From: an uncultured Parabacteroides sp.
GTDB taxonomy: Bacteria > Bacteroidota > Bacteroidia > Bacteroidales > Tannerellaceae
Reading direction: 5' to 3'
Length of the DNA stretch: 64,000 nucleotides
Assembly (NCBI GenBank): GCA_949289155.1
Contig: CASEMX010000001.1
Coordinates: 124,001 to 188,000, forward strand
In this document: in pieces, positions 1 through 8,949 of the stretch
Position numbering within the stretch: position 1 is the first letter of the stretch
How the letters are laid out: each line of letters starts with the position of its first letter
Notes under the pieces: model-generated
Told to the model about the DNA's origin: nothing
Seen by the model: the letters and a program-made list of their open reading frames with translations, nothing else
Database searches by the model: none
Translations under genes and position numbers: made by a program

Positions 1-321
1 GCCTGCCATATGCCCGACTGCTTGGAGATGCCTTATAAGCCGACAATTGTCGGGGCGCACGAGCCAATGAGCGGAGAGAAACGCTGGAGGATAGGCGGCA
101 ATAGTTGTTTGGCGGGCGACTACATGGGCGACTGGTCGTTCGACCGCGAGCCGGAGGTAGGCGACAAGCTGATGTTCCGTGATATGATTCATTATACGAT
201 GGTCAAGACGACCATGTTCAACGGGGTGACACATCCCTCCATTGGGATATACGACCCGGCTGAGGGCTTCCGCCTTGTGCGCCGTTTCGGGTACGAGGAC
301 TTCAAGGGCCGGATGAGCTGA
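1..321 (+). CDS. nspC: Carboxynorspermidine decarboxylase, C-terminal part
   Basis: This is the last 106 codons of a gene that begins before the window; the frame is open from base 1 and reads ACHMPDCLEMPYKP. The segment CLAGDYMGDWSF followed by VGDKLMFRDMIHYTMVKTT and FNGVTHPSI is characteristic of the C-terminal beta-barrel domain of the PLP-dependent fold-III decarboxylase NspC, which converts carboxy(nor)spermidine to (nor)spermidine in the cytoplasm as the final step of the alternative polyamine route common in gut Bacteroidota. The PLP lysine lies outside the window. The gene is followed by an intergenic palindrome array rather than another gene on the same strand within 300 bases, so it probably ends its transcription unit. 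Confidence 0.93.
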   Translation, partial: ACHMPDCLEMPYKPTIVGAHEPMSGEKRWRIGGNSCLAGDYMGDWSFDREPEVGDKLMFRDMIHYTMVKTTMFNGVTHPSIGIYDPAEGFRLVRRFGYEDFKGRMS

Positions 322-375
322 CCTCTGTACAAGCCTGTTTGCTCCGTTTTTTACCATTTTTCTCCGAAGAAAATC

Positions 376-500
376 TGTCTACACGTGTTGGCAAGCCATC
401 CGAGGGTCCGGGAGACCTCCCAACACGTGTTGGCAGCACTTTCGGAAGCTCGGGAGACCTCCCAACACGTGTTGGCAACACTTCCGGAGGCTCGGGAGGC
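376..500. repeat. Three-copy 42-bp array built on an ACACGTGT palindrome
   Basis: The palindrome CCAACACGTGTTGG or its shortened form occurs at about 379-391, 419-433 and 461-475 with a spacing close to 42 bases. The linker between copies is also conserved (CACTTYCGGARGCTCGGGAG). Because the period is divisible by three, several frames stay open, but no frame looks like a protein. The array fills most of the gap between nspC and the next operon. Its 42-base period matches that of the unrelated-sequence array at 13.4 kb. Confidence 0.8.
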
Positions 501-594
501 CGGCAACTCAGATTTGACTCACCCTTACTCCTGTTTTCTTCCCTCGTCAAGCCCTCTGCCGACTTGCCGGCGGTGGTGAGAAAATAATTCGAGA

Positions 595-629
595 TTGATG
601 CGCAGATTGGGATAAAATCCCTAATTTTG
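595..629 (+). promoter_or_regulatory. Candidate Bacteroidota promoter for the acyltransferase operon
   Basis: TAATTTTG at 622-629 fits the TAnnTTTG -7 consensus of the Bacteroidota primary sigma factor, and a TTG sits at 595-597, within the tolerated distance for the -33 element. The expected start of transcription is about 25 bases before the ATG at 661. Only the -7 match is strong. Confidence 0.5.
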
Positions 630-660
630 CAGCTTTGTTTGTAGAATATTTAACATTAGT

Positions 661-2106
661 ATGGCAGAGAACAATCACTTGAGCAGGCTGCTGGCGTTGT
701 TAGGTCTGACGTTCGCATTCTGCTGTTTCCTATACTACCTGCCCGATGAGGTGGCAGGATATTCATTGAAGCGGGTGGACCTGTTTGCCGACCTCCGGGA
801 GCCGGACGAGGCCCTTTCGCTCGACTCTCTGGCGAAATCGTGGCTGGCAGAAGACACGCTGGCGGTCGATACGTCGGCACTCCAAAGGCAGGCAGTCGAG
901 AAGGCAGGCATCGACTCTGCCTCGCTTGCGTTGCGCGACTCGCTGTACCGCACGCTTTATGCCGTCGAGGGGGCAGACTCGCTCGGCACACGTATCGAAG
1001 ACTATTCCGTAGGCCATGTGGGGCTACATCGCTTCTTTGCCGCGCTGCGCAGCCGGGAGACGTTGGGTCGCCCCGTGAGAGTAGCCTTCTTGGGAGACTC
1101 ATTTATCGAAGGAGATATACTGGTGGCGGATTTCCGTTCGGCGATGCAACAGCGCTTCGGCGGGCGGGGTGTGGGCTTCGTCCCGATAAGTTCGGTAGCG
1201 GCACAATACCGGCCGACGGTCAAGATGTCGGCATCCGAGGGATGGAAAACCTATTCCCTGCTGACTGACCCTGAGCGGACTTATACTCTCTCGTGCATGA
1301 CTTTCGAGGCAGAGAAGTTCGACGTGTCATTCTCCATAGAGGCAACCCGCCGTTATCCAGAACTGGATTCCGCCGGCTGCTTCAAGCTGATTTATGAGAA
1401 GAACCAAGCTACGCAACTCAGCCTCTCGCTGAACGGCTTTGCTGATTCTGCCTACTTCACTTTGCCCCCGACCGATACCCTCACGCAATATCTCTGCAAG
1501 GGACCGATCCACAAAGCCGACCTGCGCTTCCGTAACGCAGCAGGGTTCCGTGCATTGGGCGTTGTGATGGAGGACGAACAAGGCGTGTCGGTTGATAACT
1601 ACTCGCTACGTGGCAATTCAGGAATGATATTGGAAGACTTGGATTCAACCGAGTGCCGCACCCTGAACCGCCTGCATACCTACGACCTTATCGTGCTACA
1701 GTATGGACTGAATATAGCCAACGACAGCATCCTTCAGTATGGTTGGTACGGGAGACGTATGGAGAAGGCCATCCGCCACGTGCGAGCCTGCTTCCCTACT
1801 GCCGACATATTGCTGATGGGAGTATCTGACCGTAGCCGGCAGGAGAGCGGAGAGTTCCGCACCATGCCCTCCGTTCTTGCCCTGCTCCATGCACAGCGTC
1901 AGACTGCCAAGCGGGCAGGTATCCCCTTCTGGAATACCTTCGGGGCGATGGGCGGTCGTAATAGTATGGTCCGCTATGTAGAGAAGAATTGGGCAAGCAA
2001 AGACTACACGCATTTAGGCTTCGGCGGAGGTCGCGAGCTCTCTCGCGTATTGATGGAGGCCCTATTAGCCGAAATGGAATTCTATGAAAAGGCAGAAGAA
2101 GAATAA
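661..2106 (+). CDS. Membrane-anchored SGNH/GDSL hydrolase-like protein
   Basis: A 481-residue protein with an N-terminal membrane segment at about residues 9-27 and a periplasmic SGNH-hydrolase fold. The block I motif is visible as FLGDSF with Asp146 and nucleophile Ser147, and a C-terminal DYTH (Asp448, His451) supplies the other catalytic residues. Enzymes of this fold next to an MBOAT protein usually transfer or remove O-acetyl groups on cell-envelope polysaccharides, as in the alginate and cellulose acetylation systems. The next gene starts inside its last 23 bases, so the two are translationally coupled. The substrate cannot be told from the sequence. Confidence 0.8.
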   Translation: MAENNHLSRLLALLGLTFAFCCFLYYLPDEVAGYSLKRVDLFADLREPDEALSLDSLAKSWLAEDTLAVDTSALQRQAVEKAGIDSASLALRDSLYRTLYAVEGADSLGTRIEDYSVGHVGLHRFFAALRSRETLGRPVRVAFLGDSFIEGDILVADFRSAMQQRFGGRGVGFVPISSVAAQYRPTVKMSASEGWKTYSLLTDPERTYTLSCMTFEAEKFDVSFSIEATRRYPELDSAGCFKLIYEKNQATQLSLSLNGFADSAYFTLPPTDTLTQYLCKGPIHKADLRFRNAAGFRALGVVMEDEQGVSVDNYSLRGNSGMILEDLDSTECRTLNRLHTYDLIVLQYGLNIANDSILQYGWYGRRMEKAIRHVRACFPTADILLMGVSDRSRQESGEFRTMPSVLALLHAQRQTAKRAGIPFWNTFGAMGGRNSMVRYVEKNWASKDYTHLGFGGGRELSRVLMEALLAEMEFYEKAEEE

Positions 2107-3478
2107 GAATAAGAAGATACGAGGTATATGGATACTGCTTGGCATCTTGCTGACGGTATCTGTCTGGGCGCAGTCGCTTTTCCGCACAGAGAAGCGGCCA
2201 CAGGAAAGCACGCAGCCGCTCGACACTGTCCCGCTTCCGCTCCCTCTTCCGGGCATGTGGGTCGAAGGACTCGACACCCTGCAGTTTCCATCCGACAGCA
2301 CCCAGGCCGCCCTCTCGCGATTCTTCACCGGACTTGATTCCTTGAAGGCGGGGAAAGATACCGTACTAACGATTGTCCACTTGGGCGATTCCCATATCCA
2401 AGCCGGGCGGTATAGCGGCAAAACGATGCGACTTCTGCAAGGGGAGTTCGGCAATGCCGGACGCGGATGGGTCGCGCCCTATAAGTTAAACCGAACGAAC
2501 GAGCCACCGGATTACTTTATCCGTTCCTCTATTCGTGACTGGGTGGCAGGGCGCATCACGCAACGTCGCAAGAAAACCTCGATAGGCATGGGGGGGATAG
2601 GTGTGCGGAGTTACTCGAACTCCATTAATCTGCGGCTCACAATTGCACCGAAGAATGGTGCGGGATATGCCTTCAATGAAGCTATCCTCTATCGGAGGGA
2701 GAACGCTATGCCTATGCTTCCTACAGACGAAAGTAAGCAGATAGCGACTGCCTTCTTGGCGGATACTGCCTATGCGGAGGTGAAAGCTGACACGTTCCGT
2801 ATCGAATGCTTGACTGACACCTTGCTGTTGCATAGCACACGTCGCAAACAGGGAACCGACCAACTCTTGCCGGCCTCCTCGTTCAATAATACATATTATG
2901 GGTTCAGTCTGACGAATGGGCAGCCAGGAATCCTATATCATTCCGTTGGAGTGAATGGAGCGATGTACGTCAATTATACCGACTCGGTTTATGTGGAGCG
3001 TTTAGCCCTGCTCCGCCCTCAGTTGTTGATTATCTCTTTAGGTACGAATGAGACCTTCGGACGTCGCTTCTCAGGAATTGAGTTCAGCGAGCAGGTCAAA
3101 CGTTTCCTCCGCTTGGTGAAGCACGCCATGCCGCAGGTGGAAATCCTGCTGACTACGCCTCCTGAGTGCTACAAACGTACATATGTCAAGAAGAAACGTG
3201 TTTATGTCCGGAATGAGAATACCGAGAAAGCCGCTGCCGCGCTCCGGCAGATAGCGAAAGAGGAGGGCTTGGTTTGCTGGGACCTATTCGCGGCTACGGG
3301 AGGAAAGAACTCCTGTCGGAAGTGGCAGAGCCAACGACTTATGGCCCGGGACCGCATCCATTTTACGCAAAGAGGATACGAGGACCAAGGGGTATTGTTG
3401 TATCGTGCCCTGATGAATGCTTATAACCGGCATCTGAAATCAAAGCAATATTATAAATCTATTATAGAAAGAGATTAA
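2084..3478 (+). CDS. Second SGNH hydrolase-like protein of the acyltransfer operon
   Basis: A 464-residue protein with a lysine-rich start, a membrane segment at about residues 13-30 and a periplasmic SGNH domain. Block I is HLGDSHIQ (Ser103), the block III-like stretch is SLGTNET, and the C-terminal catalytic pair is DRIH (Asp423, His426). It is a diverged paralogue of the preceding gene with which it overlaps by 23 bases, and ends six bases before the MBOAT gene. Together the three genes resemble a complete O-acylation machine: MBOAT carries the acyl group across the membrane and the SGNH proteins act on the acceptor. Which of the two transfers and which hydrolyses is unknown. Confidence 0.8.
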   Translation: MKRQKKNKNKKIRGIWILLGILLTVSVWAQSLFRTEKRPQESTQPLDTVPLPLPLPGMWVEGLDTLQFPSDSTQAALSRFFTGLDSLKAGKDTVLTIVHLGDSHIQAGRYSGKTMRLLQGEFGNAGRGWVAPYKLNRTNEPPDYFIRSSIRDWVAGRITQRRKKTSIGMGGIGVRSYSNSINLRLTIAPKNGAGYAFNEAILYRRENAMPMLPTDESKQIATAFLADTAYAEVKADTFRIECLTDTLLLHSTRRKQGTDQLLPASSFNNTYYGFSLTNGQPGILYHSVGVNGAMYVNYTDSVYVERLALLRPQLLIISLGTNETFGRRFSGIEFSEQVKRFLRLVKHAMPQVEILLTTPPECYKRTYVKKKRVYVRNENTEKAAAALRQIAKEEGLVCWDLFAATGGKNSCRKWQSQRLMARDRIHFTQRGYEDQGVLLYRALMNAYNRHLKSKQYYKSIIERD

Positions 3479-3484
3479 GAGACA

Positions 3485-5056
3485 ATGAGTAGAATCGTCA
3501 ATCAAATAGAAGCGGGACATCCCGGCTTATTCGAGAACCTGTCGTTTGACCATTTAGGAGAGTTGCTGGCTTATCAGCCTGAAGCTCCGATGCTGTTCAG
3601 TAGCGGGCTGTTCTTCTTTTTGTTCTGTATCTTCTCCGTTTTCTACGTAGCAATGCGAAAACATACGTTGGCCCGCATCATCTATGTCACCCTGTTTTCG
3701 CTCTACTTCTACTATAAGAGCAGCGGCTTGTGGTTTGGGCTGTTAGTCTTCACGGCAACATCCGATTTCCTGATTGCGCAATTGATGAGCTACGCCAAGG
3801 GAGTGAACAAGAAGAAAGCGCTGGTCGTATTGAGTCTATGTGTGAACTTAGGAATGCTTGCCTATTTCAAATATTTCAATTTCCTTCGCGATATAGGCAC
3901 TTCGTTCCTTCGAGAGATGGGTAACCTTTTCGGCTATTTGCCTTGGCAGAGTCTGGAGGTCGAGCGGTTGGATATATTCCTCCCGGTCGGAATATCCTTC
4001 TTTACGTTCCAAAGCATCAGTTATGTTATTGATGTATATCGCGGCCGCATACAACCGCTTACTCGTTGGATAGATTATGTCTTTTATGTGTCTTTCTTCC
4101 CTCAATTGGTAGCAGGACCGATTGTACGTGCCCGAGATTTCATTCCACAAATATACAAAGACCCGAAGGTAACGCGGGCAGAGTTTGGCGAAGGTCTATT
4201 TCTTATCCTTTGCGGATTGATGAAGAAGTGTGTCATATCCGACTATATTAGTCTTAACTTCGTTGATCGAGTATTTGATGCCCCTGCGCTTTACACTGGA
4301 TTAGAGAATCTATTGGGAGTATATGGCTATGCTCTTCAAATCTATTGTGATTTCTCCGGTTACTCGGATATGGCAATCGGCATAGCACTTCTCTTGGGAT
4401 TTCGTTTTAATATCAACTTCGATTCGCCTTATCAGTCCGCTACGATTACCGAATTCTGGAGGCGGTGGCATATCTCCTTGTCAAGTTGGTTGAAGGATTA
4501 TTTGTATATCTCTTTAGGCGGGAATCGGAAAGGTAGGATGCGGACCTATATCAATCTCTTTTTGACTATGTTCTTGGGAGGTTTATGGCATGGCGCATCG
4601 GTTCGTTTTATTATTTGGGGTATGTTGCATGGCATTGCATTGGCTATTCATAAAGCTGTAATGGCGGCATTCCCAAGTTTTAAGAAAGTAGGAGCAGAAA
4701 TGTCCCTCGGACGTCGTATTATCGGGACAGTGTTTACTTTCCACTTGGTTTGTTTCGGTTGGATATTCTTCCGTGCGGAGTCGATGCAAAAGGTAGGAGA
4801 AATGTTAACGCAGATAACAATGCATTTCCATCCTGAGATTTTGGGGCAATTCGTCAGTGGATATAAAGAGGTGTGCCTATTGATGTTGTTAGGATATTTG
4901 TCACATTTTATCCCGAAATCCATCGAGGGGCGAATGCAGGAGGCAATTACCCGTTCTCCATTAGTTCTTCAGGCAGCATTGTTGGCTCTGGCTATATTTG
5001 TGGTAGTGCAGTTTAAGAGTGCGGGCGTACAGCCTTTCATTTATTTCCAATTTTAG
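3485..5056 (+). CDS. MBOAT family membrane O-acyltransferase (AlgI/DltB-like)
   Basis: A 523-residue polytopic membrane protein. It carries the MBOAT signatures FWRRWHISLSSWLKDYLYI and GGLWHGAS; the second contains the invariant histidine, His369. Proteins of this family take an acyl group, usually acetyl, from the cytoplasm and pass it to a periplasmic acceptor. It is the last gene of a tightly spaced operon with two SGNH proteins, which is the usual genomic setting for envelope polysaccharide acetylation. A hairpin follows the stop codon. Family assignment is firm; the polysaccharide modified is not known. Confidence 0.93.
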   Translation: MSRIVNQIEAGHPGLFENLSFDHLGELLAYQPEAPMLFSSGLFFFLFCIFSVFYVAMRKHTLARIIYVTLFSLYFYYKSSGLWFGLLVFTATSDFLIAQLMSYAKGVNKKKALVVLSLCVNLGMLAYFKYFNFLRDIGTSFLREMGNLFGYLPWQSLEVERLDIFLPVGISFFTFQSISYVIDVYRGRIQPLTRWIDYVFYVSFFPQLVAGPIVRARDFIPQIYKDPKVTRAEFGEGLFLILCGLMKKCVISDYISLNFVDRVFDAPALYTGLENLLGVYGYALQIYCDFSGYSDMAIGIALLLGFRFNINFDSPYQSATITEFWRRWHISLSSWLKDYLYISLGGNRKGRMRTYINLFLTMFLGGLWHGASVRFIIWGMLHGIALAIHKAVMAAFPSFKKVGAEMSLGRRIIGTVFTFHLVCFGWIFFRAESMQKVGEMLTQITMHFHPEILGQFVSGYKEVCLLMLLGYLSHFIPKSIEGRMQEAITRSPLVLQAALLALAIFVVVQFKSAGVQPFIYFQF

Positions 5057-5082
5057 GGAAATATCATTGGACAAAAAATAAA

Positions 5083-5121
5083 AATCCCCGAACTTTTTGG
5101 AGAAAGTCCGGAGATTTATTT
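5083..5121. terminator. Bidirectional hairpin between convergent MBOAT and ferritin genes
   Basis: ATCCCCGAACTTT pairs with AAAGTCCGGAGAT across a short loop, with A-rich sequence before and T-rich sequence after the stem. Its place between two converging genes suggests it ends transcription from both sides. Confidence 0.75.
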
Positions 5122-5141
5122 TCAACATATGAGGAAGAGAA

Positions 5142-5627
5142 TTACTCTCTCTTGCCTAATTTATGGTCGATGATACCATAATGGTGGTCGCCATAATTCT
5201 TCAAGTCATCCAGGATGCCTTTCGCTGTAGCCTCTTCTTCTACCTGTTCGCGAACGAAGTCAAACAAGAAGGCACGTGAAGCATGGTCTTTGTCTTCTTC
5301 GGCGATGTTGAGCATGTTATCAATCAATTCCGATACATACTGTTCGTGTTTGTAAACGTGTTCGAATACTTCAACCGGAGAACCCCAAGCAGTAGGAACT
5401 ACATTAACTTGTCCAATCATAACATCACCGCCACGTTCGATAGCGTAATCAATCATTTTGTGTGCATGGTCAAGCTCTTCAGCAGCTTGTTTTTCCATCC
5501 ATGTAGCAAAACCGTTCAAAGCCTGCTTTTTGAAGTAAACAGCCATTGAAAGATAGAGGTTGGCAGACCACATTTCTGCATTCACCTGTGCGTTAAACGC
5601 TTCTGATAATTTTGTACTCAGTGTCAT
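5142..5627 (-). CDS. ftnA: Non-haem ferritin
   Basis: A 161-residue four-helix-bundle ferritin of normal length. The ferroxidase ligands are recognisable as Glu18, Glu51 and His54 (EKQAAEELDHAHKM), with the conserved Tyr25. Such proteins assemble into 24-subunit cages that oxidise Fe(II) and store ferric iron in the cytoplasm; in anaerobic Bacteroidales they also protect against oxygen. The gene stands alone, pointing left, with a shared terminator at its 3' end. No bacterioferritin haem methionine context is seen. Confidence 0.96.
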   Translation of the reverse strand: MTLSTKLSEAFNAQVNAEMWSANLYLSMAVYFKKQALNGFATWMEKQAAEELDHAHKMIDYAIERGGDVMIGQVNVVPTAWGSPVEVFEHVYKHEQYVSELIDNMLNIAEEDKDHASRAFLFDFVREQVEEEATAKGILDDLKNYGDHHYGIIDHKLGKRE

Positions 5628-5705
5628 AATCTTTTAGATTTAAAACCTTAATTAATTCTGCTTATGTCTCTACAAAAACCAGACCAAAGCGAATGATTTG
5701 CCAAG

Positions 5706-7412
5706 TTATTTTCTGTAGTCTGCCAATTCGTCTGCTTGGAACTTGCGAATGATGTTGAAATGCTTTTCCACTTCCGCTTCGGCATAGTTTACATAGACAC
5801 GGGCCGACTTCGCGAATAATTCTGGCGCTCTTGTGGCATCTTGAATCAGGAGGTGCGACATGATATTCACCGCCGCCATCTCCATCAACCGGCGTGCTAC
5901 GAAGTCCTGCAATTCTTGATTCTGAGCCTCTTTCACGGCATTCGTACAAGCTTCTAACTTGCGGGTCATCTCTTTCACACGCTCCATCAAGCCTTCCATT
6001 TCCGGCGAGCAAGGAATCGATTCGTATTCATGCAGCGTAGCGGCGTATGCTCCGTTTGTGACGTAGCGGATGGCGGCAACCGTCTGAAGCTGAGTCGTTC
6101 CTTCGTAGATGCTCGTGATGCGGGCGTCACGGTAGATGCGCTGGCAGGCGTATTCCATCATGAAGCCCGAACCGCCATGTACTTGGATGCAATCGTACGC
6201 ATTCTGGTTGGCATATTCCGAGTTCATACCCTTTGCCAACGGTGTGAAACTATCTGCCAATTTAGCATACGTTTTTTGCTCTTTACGTTCTTCGGGTGTC
6301 AGTTTGCGTTCGCGGGCGATGTCATCCAATGCCTTGTAAATATCTACATAACGGGCCGTTTGATAGAGCAGGGCGCGACCAGCATCGAGCTTTGCCTTGA
6401 TAGATGCCAACATGTCATATACGGCCGGGAATTCGATAATCGCCTTACCGAATTGCTTGCGCTCTTTGGCATATGCTAACGCTTCGTTGTAGGCAGCTTG
6501 GCTCAGGCCGACCGACTGGGCAGCGATACCGAGGCGTGCTCCGTTCATAAGCGCCATTACATATTTAATCAAGCCCAACTTCCGTTCGCCGCAAAGCTCT
6601 GCCTTCGCATTCTTGTAAACCAATTCGCAGGTAGGCGAGCCGTGGATACCGAGCTTGTTCTCGATGCGGCGGACGTTCACGCCCCCGTCGCGTTTGTCGT
6701 AGATGAACATCGAGAGGCCGCGTCCATCGCGTGTTCCTTCTTCCGAGCGGGCAAGGACGAGATGCAAGTCCGCGTCACCGTTGGTGATGAAACGCTTCAC
6801 GCCGTTCAGGCGCCAGCAGTTGTTGGCTTCATCGTAAGTAGCTTTCAACATGACGCTCTGGAGGTCGGAGCCGGCATCCGGCTCGGTCAAGTCCATCGAC
6901 ATCGTCTCGCCGGCGCAGATGCGCGGGATGAAGCGGCTGTGCTGGTCTTCGTTGCCAAACTCGTACAAGGTCTCGATGCAATCCTGCAGCGACCAGATGT
7001 TGCCGAAGCCCGCATCAGCTGCTGCTACGATTTCGGCACACATCGTATAAGGGGTAATCGGGAAATTCAAACCTCCAAAGCGGCGCGGCATCGTCATACC
7101 ATTCAGTCCGGCCTTCACCATGGCGTCGAGGTTCACCTTCGTACCCGAGGCATATTCCACGCGGCCATTTGCGCAGTGCGGACCCTCTTCATCGACTCCT
7201 TCTGCATTCGCTGCGATGACATCGGCGGTAATCTCGCCCGTTATTTCCAATACTTTGTCGTATGAGTCCATGGCGTCGGAATAGTCCTGTGGCGCATAGT
7301 CGAACTCATCTTTATCCTTGTATCCGCGTTCTTTCAGTTCGCAGATACGTTCCATCATCGGATTGTTCAAGTGGTACTTGAGTTCCGGTATGTCTGTATA
7401 ATAGTTTGCCAT
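5706..7412 (-). CDS. Acyl-CoA dehydrogenase family protein (long form)
   Basis: A 568-residue flavoprotein, longer than classical 380-residue acyl-CoA dehydrogenases because of a C-terminal extension of about 120 residues. The substrate and FAD-binding stretch LTEPDAGSDL, the CQRIYRDARI motif and the catalytic base in IYEGTTQLQ are all visible. It would oxidise an acyl-CoA and pass electrons to the EtfAB pair encoded just upstream in the same leftward operon. The substrate is unknown. Its 5' leader is made of the GGAGTTA-repeat element that separates it from etfA, an unusual leader for a metabolic gene. Confidence 0.93.
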   Translation of the reverse strand: MANYYTDIPELKYHLNNPMMERICELKERGYKDKDEFDYAPQDYSDAMDSYDKVLEITGEITADVIAANAEGVDEEGPHCANGRVEYASGTKVNLDAMVKAGLNGMTMPRRFGGLNFPITPYTMCAEIVAAADAGFGNIWSLQDCIETLYEFGNEDQHSRFIPRICAGETMSMDLTEPDAGSDLQSVMLKATYDEANNCWRLNGVKRFITNGDADLHLVLARSEEGTRDGRGLSMFIYDKRDGGVNVRRIENKLGIHGSPTCELVYKNAKAELCGERKLGLIKYVMALMNGARLGIAAQSVGLSQAAYNEALAYAKERKQFGKAIIEFPAVYDMLASIKAKLDAGRALLYQTARYVDIYKALDDIARERKLTPEERKEQKTYAKLADSFTPLAKGMNSEYANQNAYDCIQVHGGSGFMMEYACQRIYRDARITSIYEGTTQLQTVAAIRYVTNGAYAATLHEYESIPCSPEMEGLMERVKEMTRKLEACTNAVKEAQNQELQDFVARRLMEMAAVNIMSHLLIQDATRAPELFAKSARVYVNYAEAEVEKHFNIIRKFQADELADYRK

Positions 7413-7425
7413 AATTTTTTATTTG

Positions 7426-7908
7426 AAGGAGTTATAGGAGTTAAAGAAGTTATAGGAGTTAGAGCCGATAGTCTTTGTTTGTATAATTAATAAAATCGTG
7501 CATTGGCTATGCCTTTACAGTAAGCATTAAGCAACCGGCTGACCTCTTCTATTTGGTACATTAACTCCTGATATTTGCGTTCATCAATATAATTAAGGTC
7601 TTTGGATAGAATAATGTAATATCTGCATTCTTCCAAGCTACCTTGCGCAATATTCATGAAGCGGAGTTTGTCGGCTTTGCTTATTTTGCGATATCCTTCT
7701 GCTATATTCGCCGGAATAGATACAGCTGCTCTTTGGAACTGGGAGCATAGTCCGTATCGTTCATATTCTGGGAATATAGTTGTTGCCTTGTATATGGCTA
7801 ACACAAATGCATGTGCTTTTTGCCAAGCAATGATATCTCTGAAGTTTTGCGTCATCAAAAACTATTGGCTTTAACTCCTCTAACTGCTTTAACTGCTTTA
7901 ACTCCTTT
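7426..7908 (-). mobile_element. GGAGTTA-repeat element, long form carrying a four-helix-bundle gene
   Basis: The gap between etfA and the acyl-CoA dehydrogenase is one structured unit. Each side has several copies of a nine- to ten-base word (AGGAGTTAAA and variants on the left, TTTAACTCCT on the right). Directly inside them are inverted ends: GGAGTTAGAGCCGATAG at 7456-7472 faces CTATTGGCTTTAACTCC at 7862-7878. Between these lies only the small gene 7487-7855. The same ends, without the gene, recur at 8950-9040 and 41045-41190, which is why this is called a mobile element. In RNA the two sides would form a long stem. Confidence 0.7.
7487..7855 (-). CDS. Four-helix-bundle protein of the 23S rRNA IVS / Avd-like family
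   Basis: A 122-residue helical protein starting MTQNFRDIIAWQKAHAF, with the family features AVSIPANIAEGY and SLEECRYYIIL. Members of this family are encoded inside intervening sequences of some bacterial 23S rRNAs and are relatives of Avd, the accessory protein of diversity-generating retroelements; they are nucleic-acid-binding pentamers where studied. ATG at 7855 is preferred over an upstream TTG three bases earlier. The gene interrupts an otherwise tight etf operon and is bracketed exactly by the inverted ends of the repeat element, so it is probably the cargo or mobility helper of that element. Function here is inferred only. Confidence 0.9.
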   Translation of the reverse strand: MTQNFRDIIAWQKAHAFVLAIYKATTIFPEYERYGLCSQFQRAAVSIPANIAEGYRKISKADKLRFMNIAQGSLEECRYYIILSKDLNYIDERKYQELMYQIEEVSRLLNAYCKGIANARFY

Positions 7909-7909
7909 G

Positions 7910-8929
7910 TTATTTACTGTTCTTCTTATAATACTTAATCATCTTCGGAATCACTTCCTCGACCGTCCCGTTGATTACATAATCCGCAATCGTGTTGATG
8001 GGGGCGTTCGGGTCGTTGTTTACCGAAATAATAATGCCGGCGTCTTGCATTCCGGCGATGTGCTGGATTTGTCCGCTGATGCCGCAGGCGATGTAGAGTT
8101 TCGGGCGGACGGTCACGCCGGTCTGTCCGATTTGGCGGTCATGCTCGCAGAATCCGGCATCCACGGCAGCGCGGCTGGCGCCTACTTCGGCGTGGAGTTC
8201 CTTGGCCAGTTCGAAGAGCATGTCGAAGCCCTCTTTCGAGCCCATGCCGTAGCCTCCTGCGATGACGATGGGTGCGCCTTTCAGGTTATGCTTTGCTTTC
8301 TCCACGTGGCGGTCGATGACCTTCACTACATATTCCGTCTCCGGTACATATTTCGCTACGTCGTGGCGGATGACTTCGCCTTGGTAGTTCGCATCGAGGA
8401 TTTCTTTCTTCATCACGCCTTCGCGGACGGTGGCCATCTGCGGGCGATGTTCGGGGTTGATAATCGTGGCTACGATATTTCCTCCGAATGCCGGGCGGAT
8501 TTGGTAGAGCAGGTGCTCGTAGGTCTTGCCCGCTTTCTTGTCTTCGTGCGAGCCGATTTCGAGCGAGGTACAGTCGGCGGTCAATCCGCTGGTCAGGGCT
8601 GAAGATACGCGTGGACCGAGGTCGCGTCCGATCACCGTTGCCCCCATCAGGCAAATCTGCGGCTTCTCTTCCTTGAATAGATTAATCAGGATGGAGGCGT
8701 GGGGCAGGGTGGTGTAAGGGAACAATCCCGGTGCGTCGAACACGTGCACCTTGTCCACGCCGTAGGGCAATACTTGCTTTTCAATGCCTTCCAATCCGCT
8801 TCCTGCGACGATGGCTTCCAGCTGGCATCCCAATTCGTTTGCCAGTTTCCGTCCCTTCGTCAGGAGCTCCAAACTTACGTCGGCTACGGTCGTGCCTTCC
8901 AGTTCGCAATATACAAATACGTTATTCAT
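7910..8929 (-). CDS. etfA: Electron transfer flavoprotein alpha subunit
   Basis: A 339-residue protein with the N-terminal adenine-nucleotide-alpha-hydrolase-like domain and the C-terminal FAD-binding domain; the latter shows VIAGGYGMGSKEG, GQTGVTVRPKLYIACGISG and SVNNDPNAPI, the standard EtfA signatures. With EtfB it forms the soluble heterodimer that accepts electrons from the acyl-CoA dehydrogenase encoded downstream. Its stop codon directly abuts the outer repeat of the long GGAGTTA element, and its own leader contains the short form of that element. Confidence 0.97.
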   Translation of the reverse strand: MNNVFVYCELEGTTVADVSLELLTKGRKLANELGCQLEAIVAGSGLEGIEKQVLPYGVDKVHVFDAPGLFPYTTLPHASILINLFKEEKPQICLMGATVIGRDLGPRVSSALTSGLTADCTSLEIGSHEDKKAGKTYEHLLYQIRPAFGGNIVATIINPEHRPQMATVREGVMKKEILDANYQGEVIRHDVAKYVPETEYVVKVIDRHVEKAKHNLKGAPIVIAGGYGMGSKEGFDMLFELAKELHAEVGASRAAVDAGFCEHDRQIGQTGVTVRPKLYIACGISGQIQHIAGMQDAGIIISVNNDPNAPINTIADYVINGTVEEVIPKMIKYYKKNSK

Positions 8930-8949
8930 TGCTTTTTAGTTTTTTATTT

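Noticed and set aside
302-587. Small frames through the nspC downstream array
   Set aside because: Repeat-driven frames on both strands; no coherent protein.
6498-7265. 255-codon frame antisense to the acyl-CoA dehydrogenase
   Set aside because: It is the mirror of a conserved enzyme gene with strong codon bias, a common artefact in GC-richer genes.
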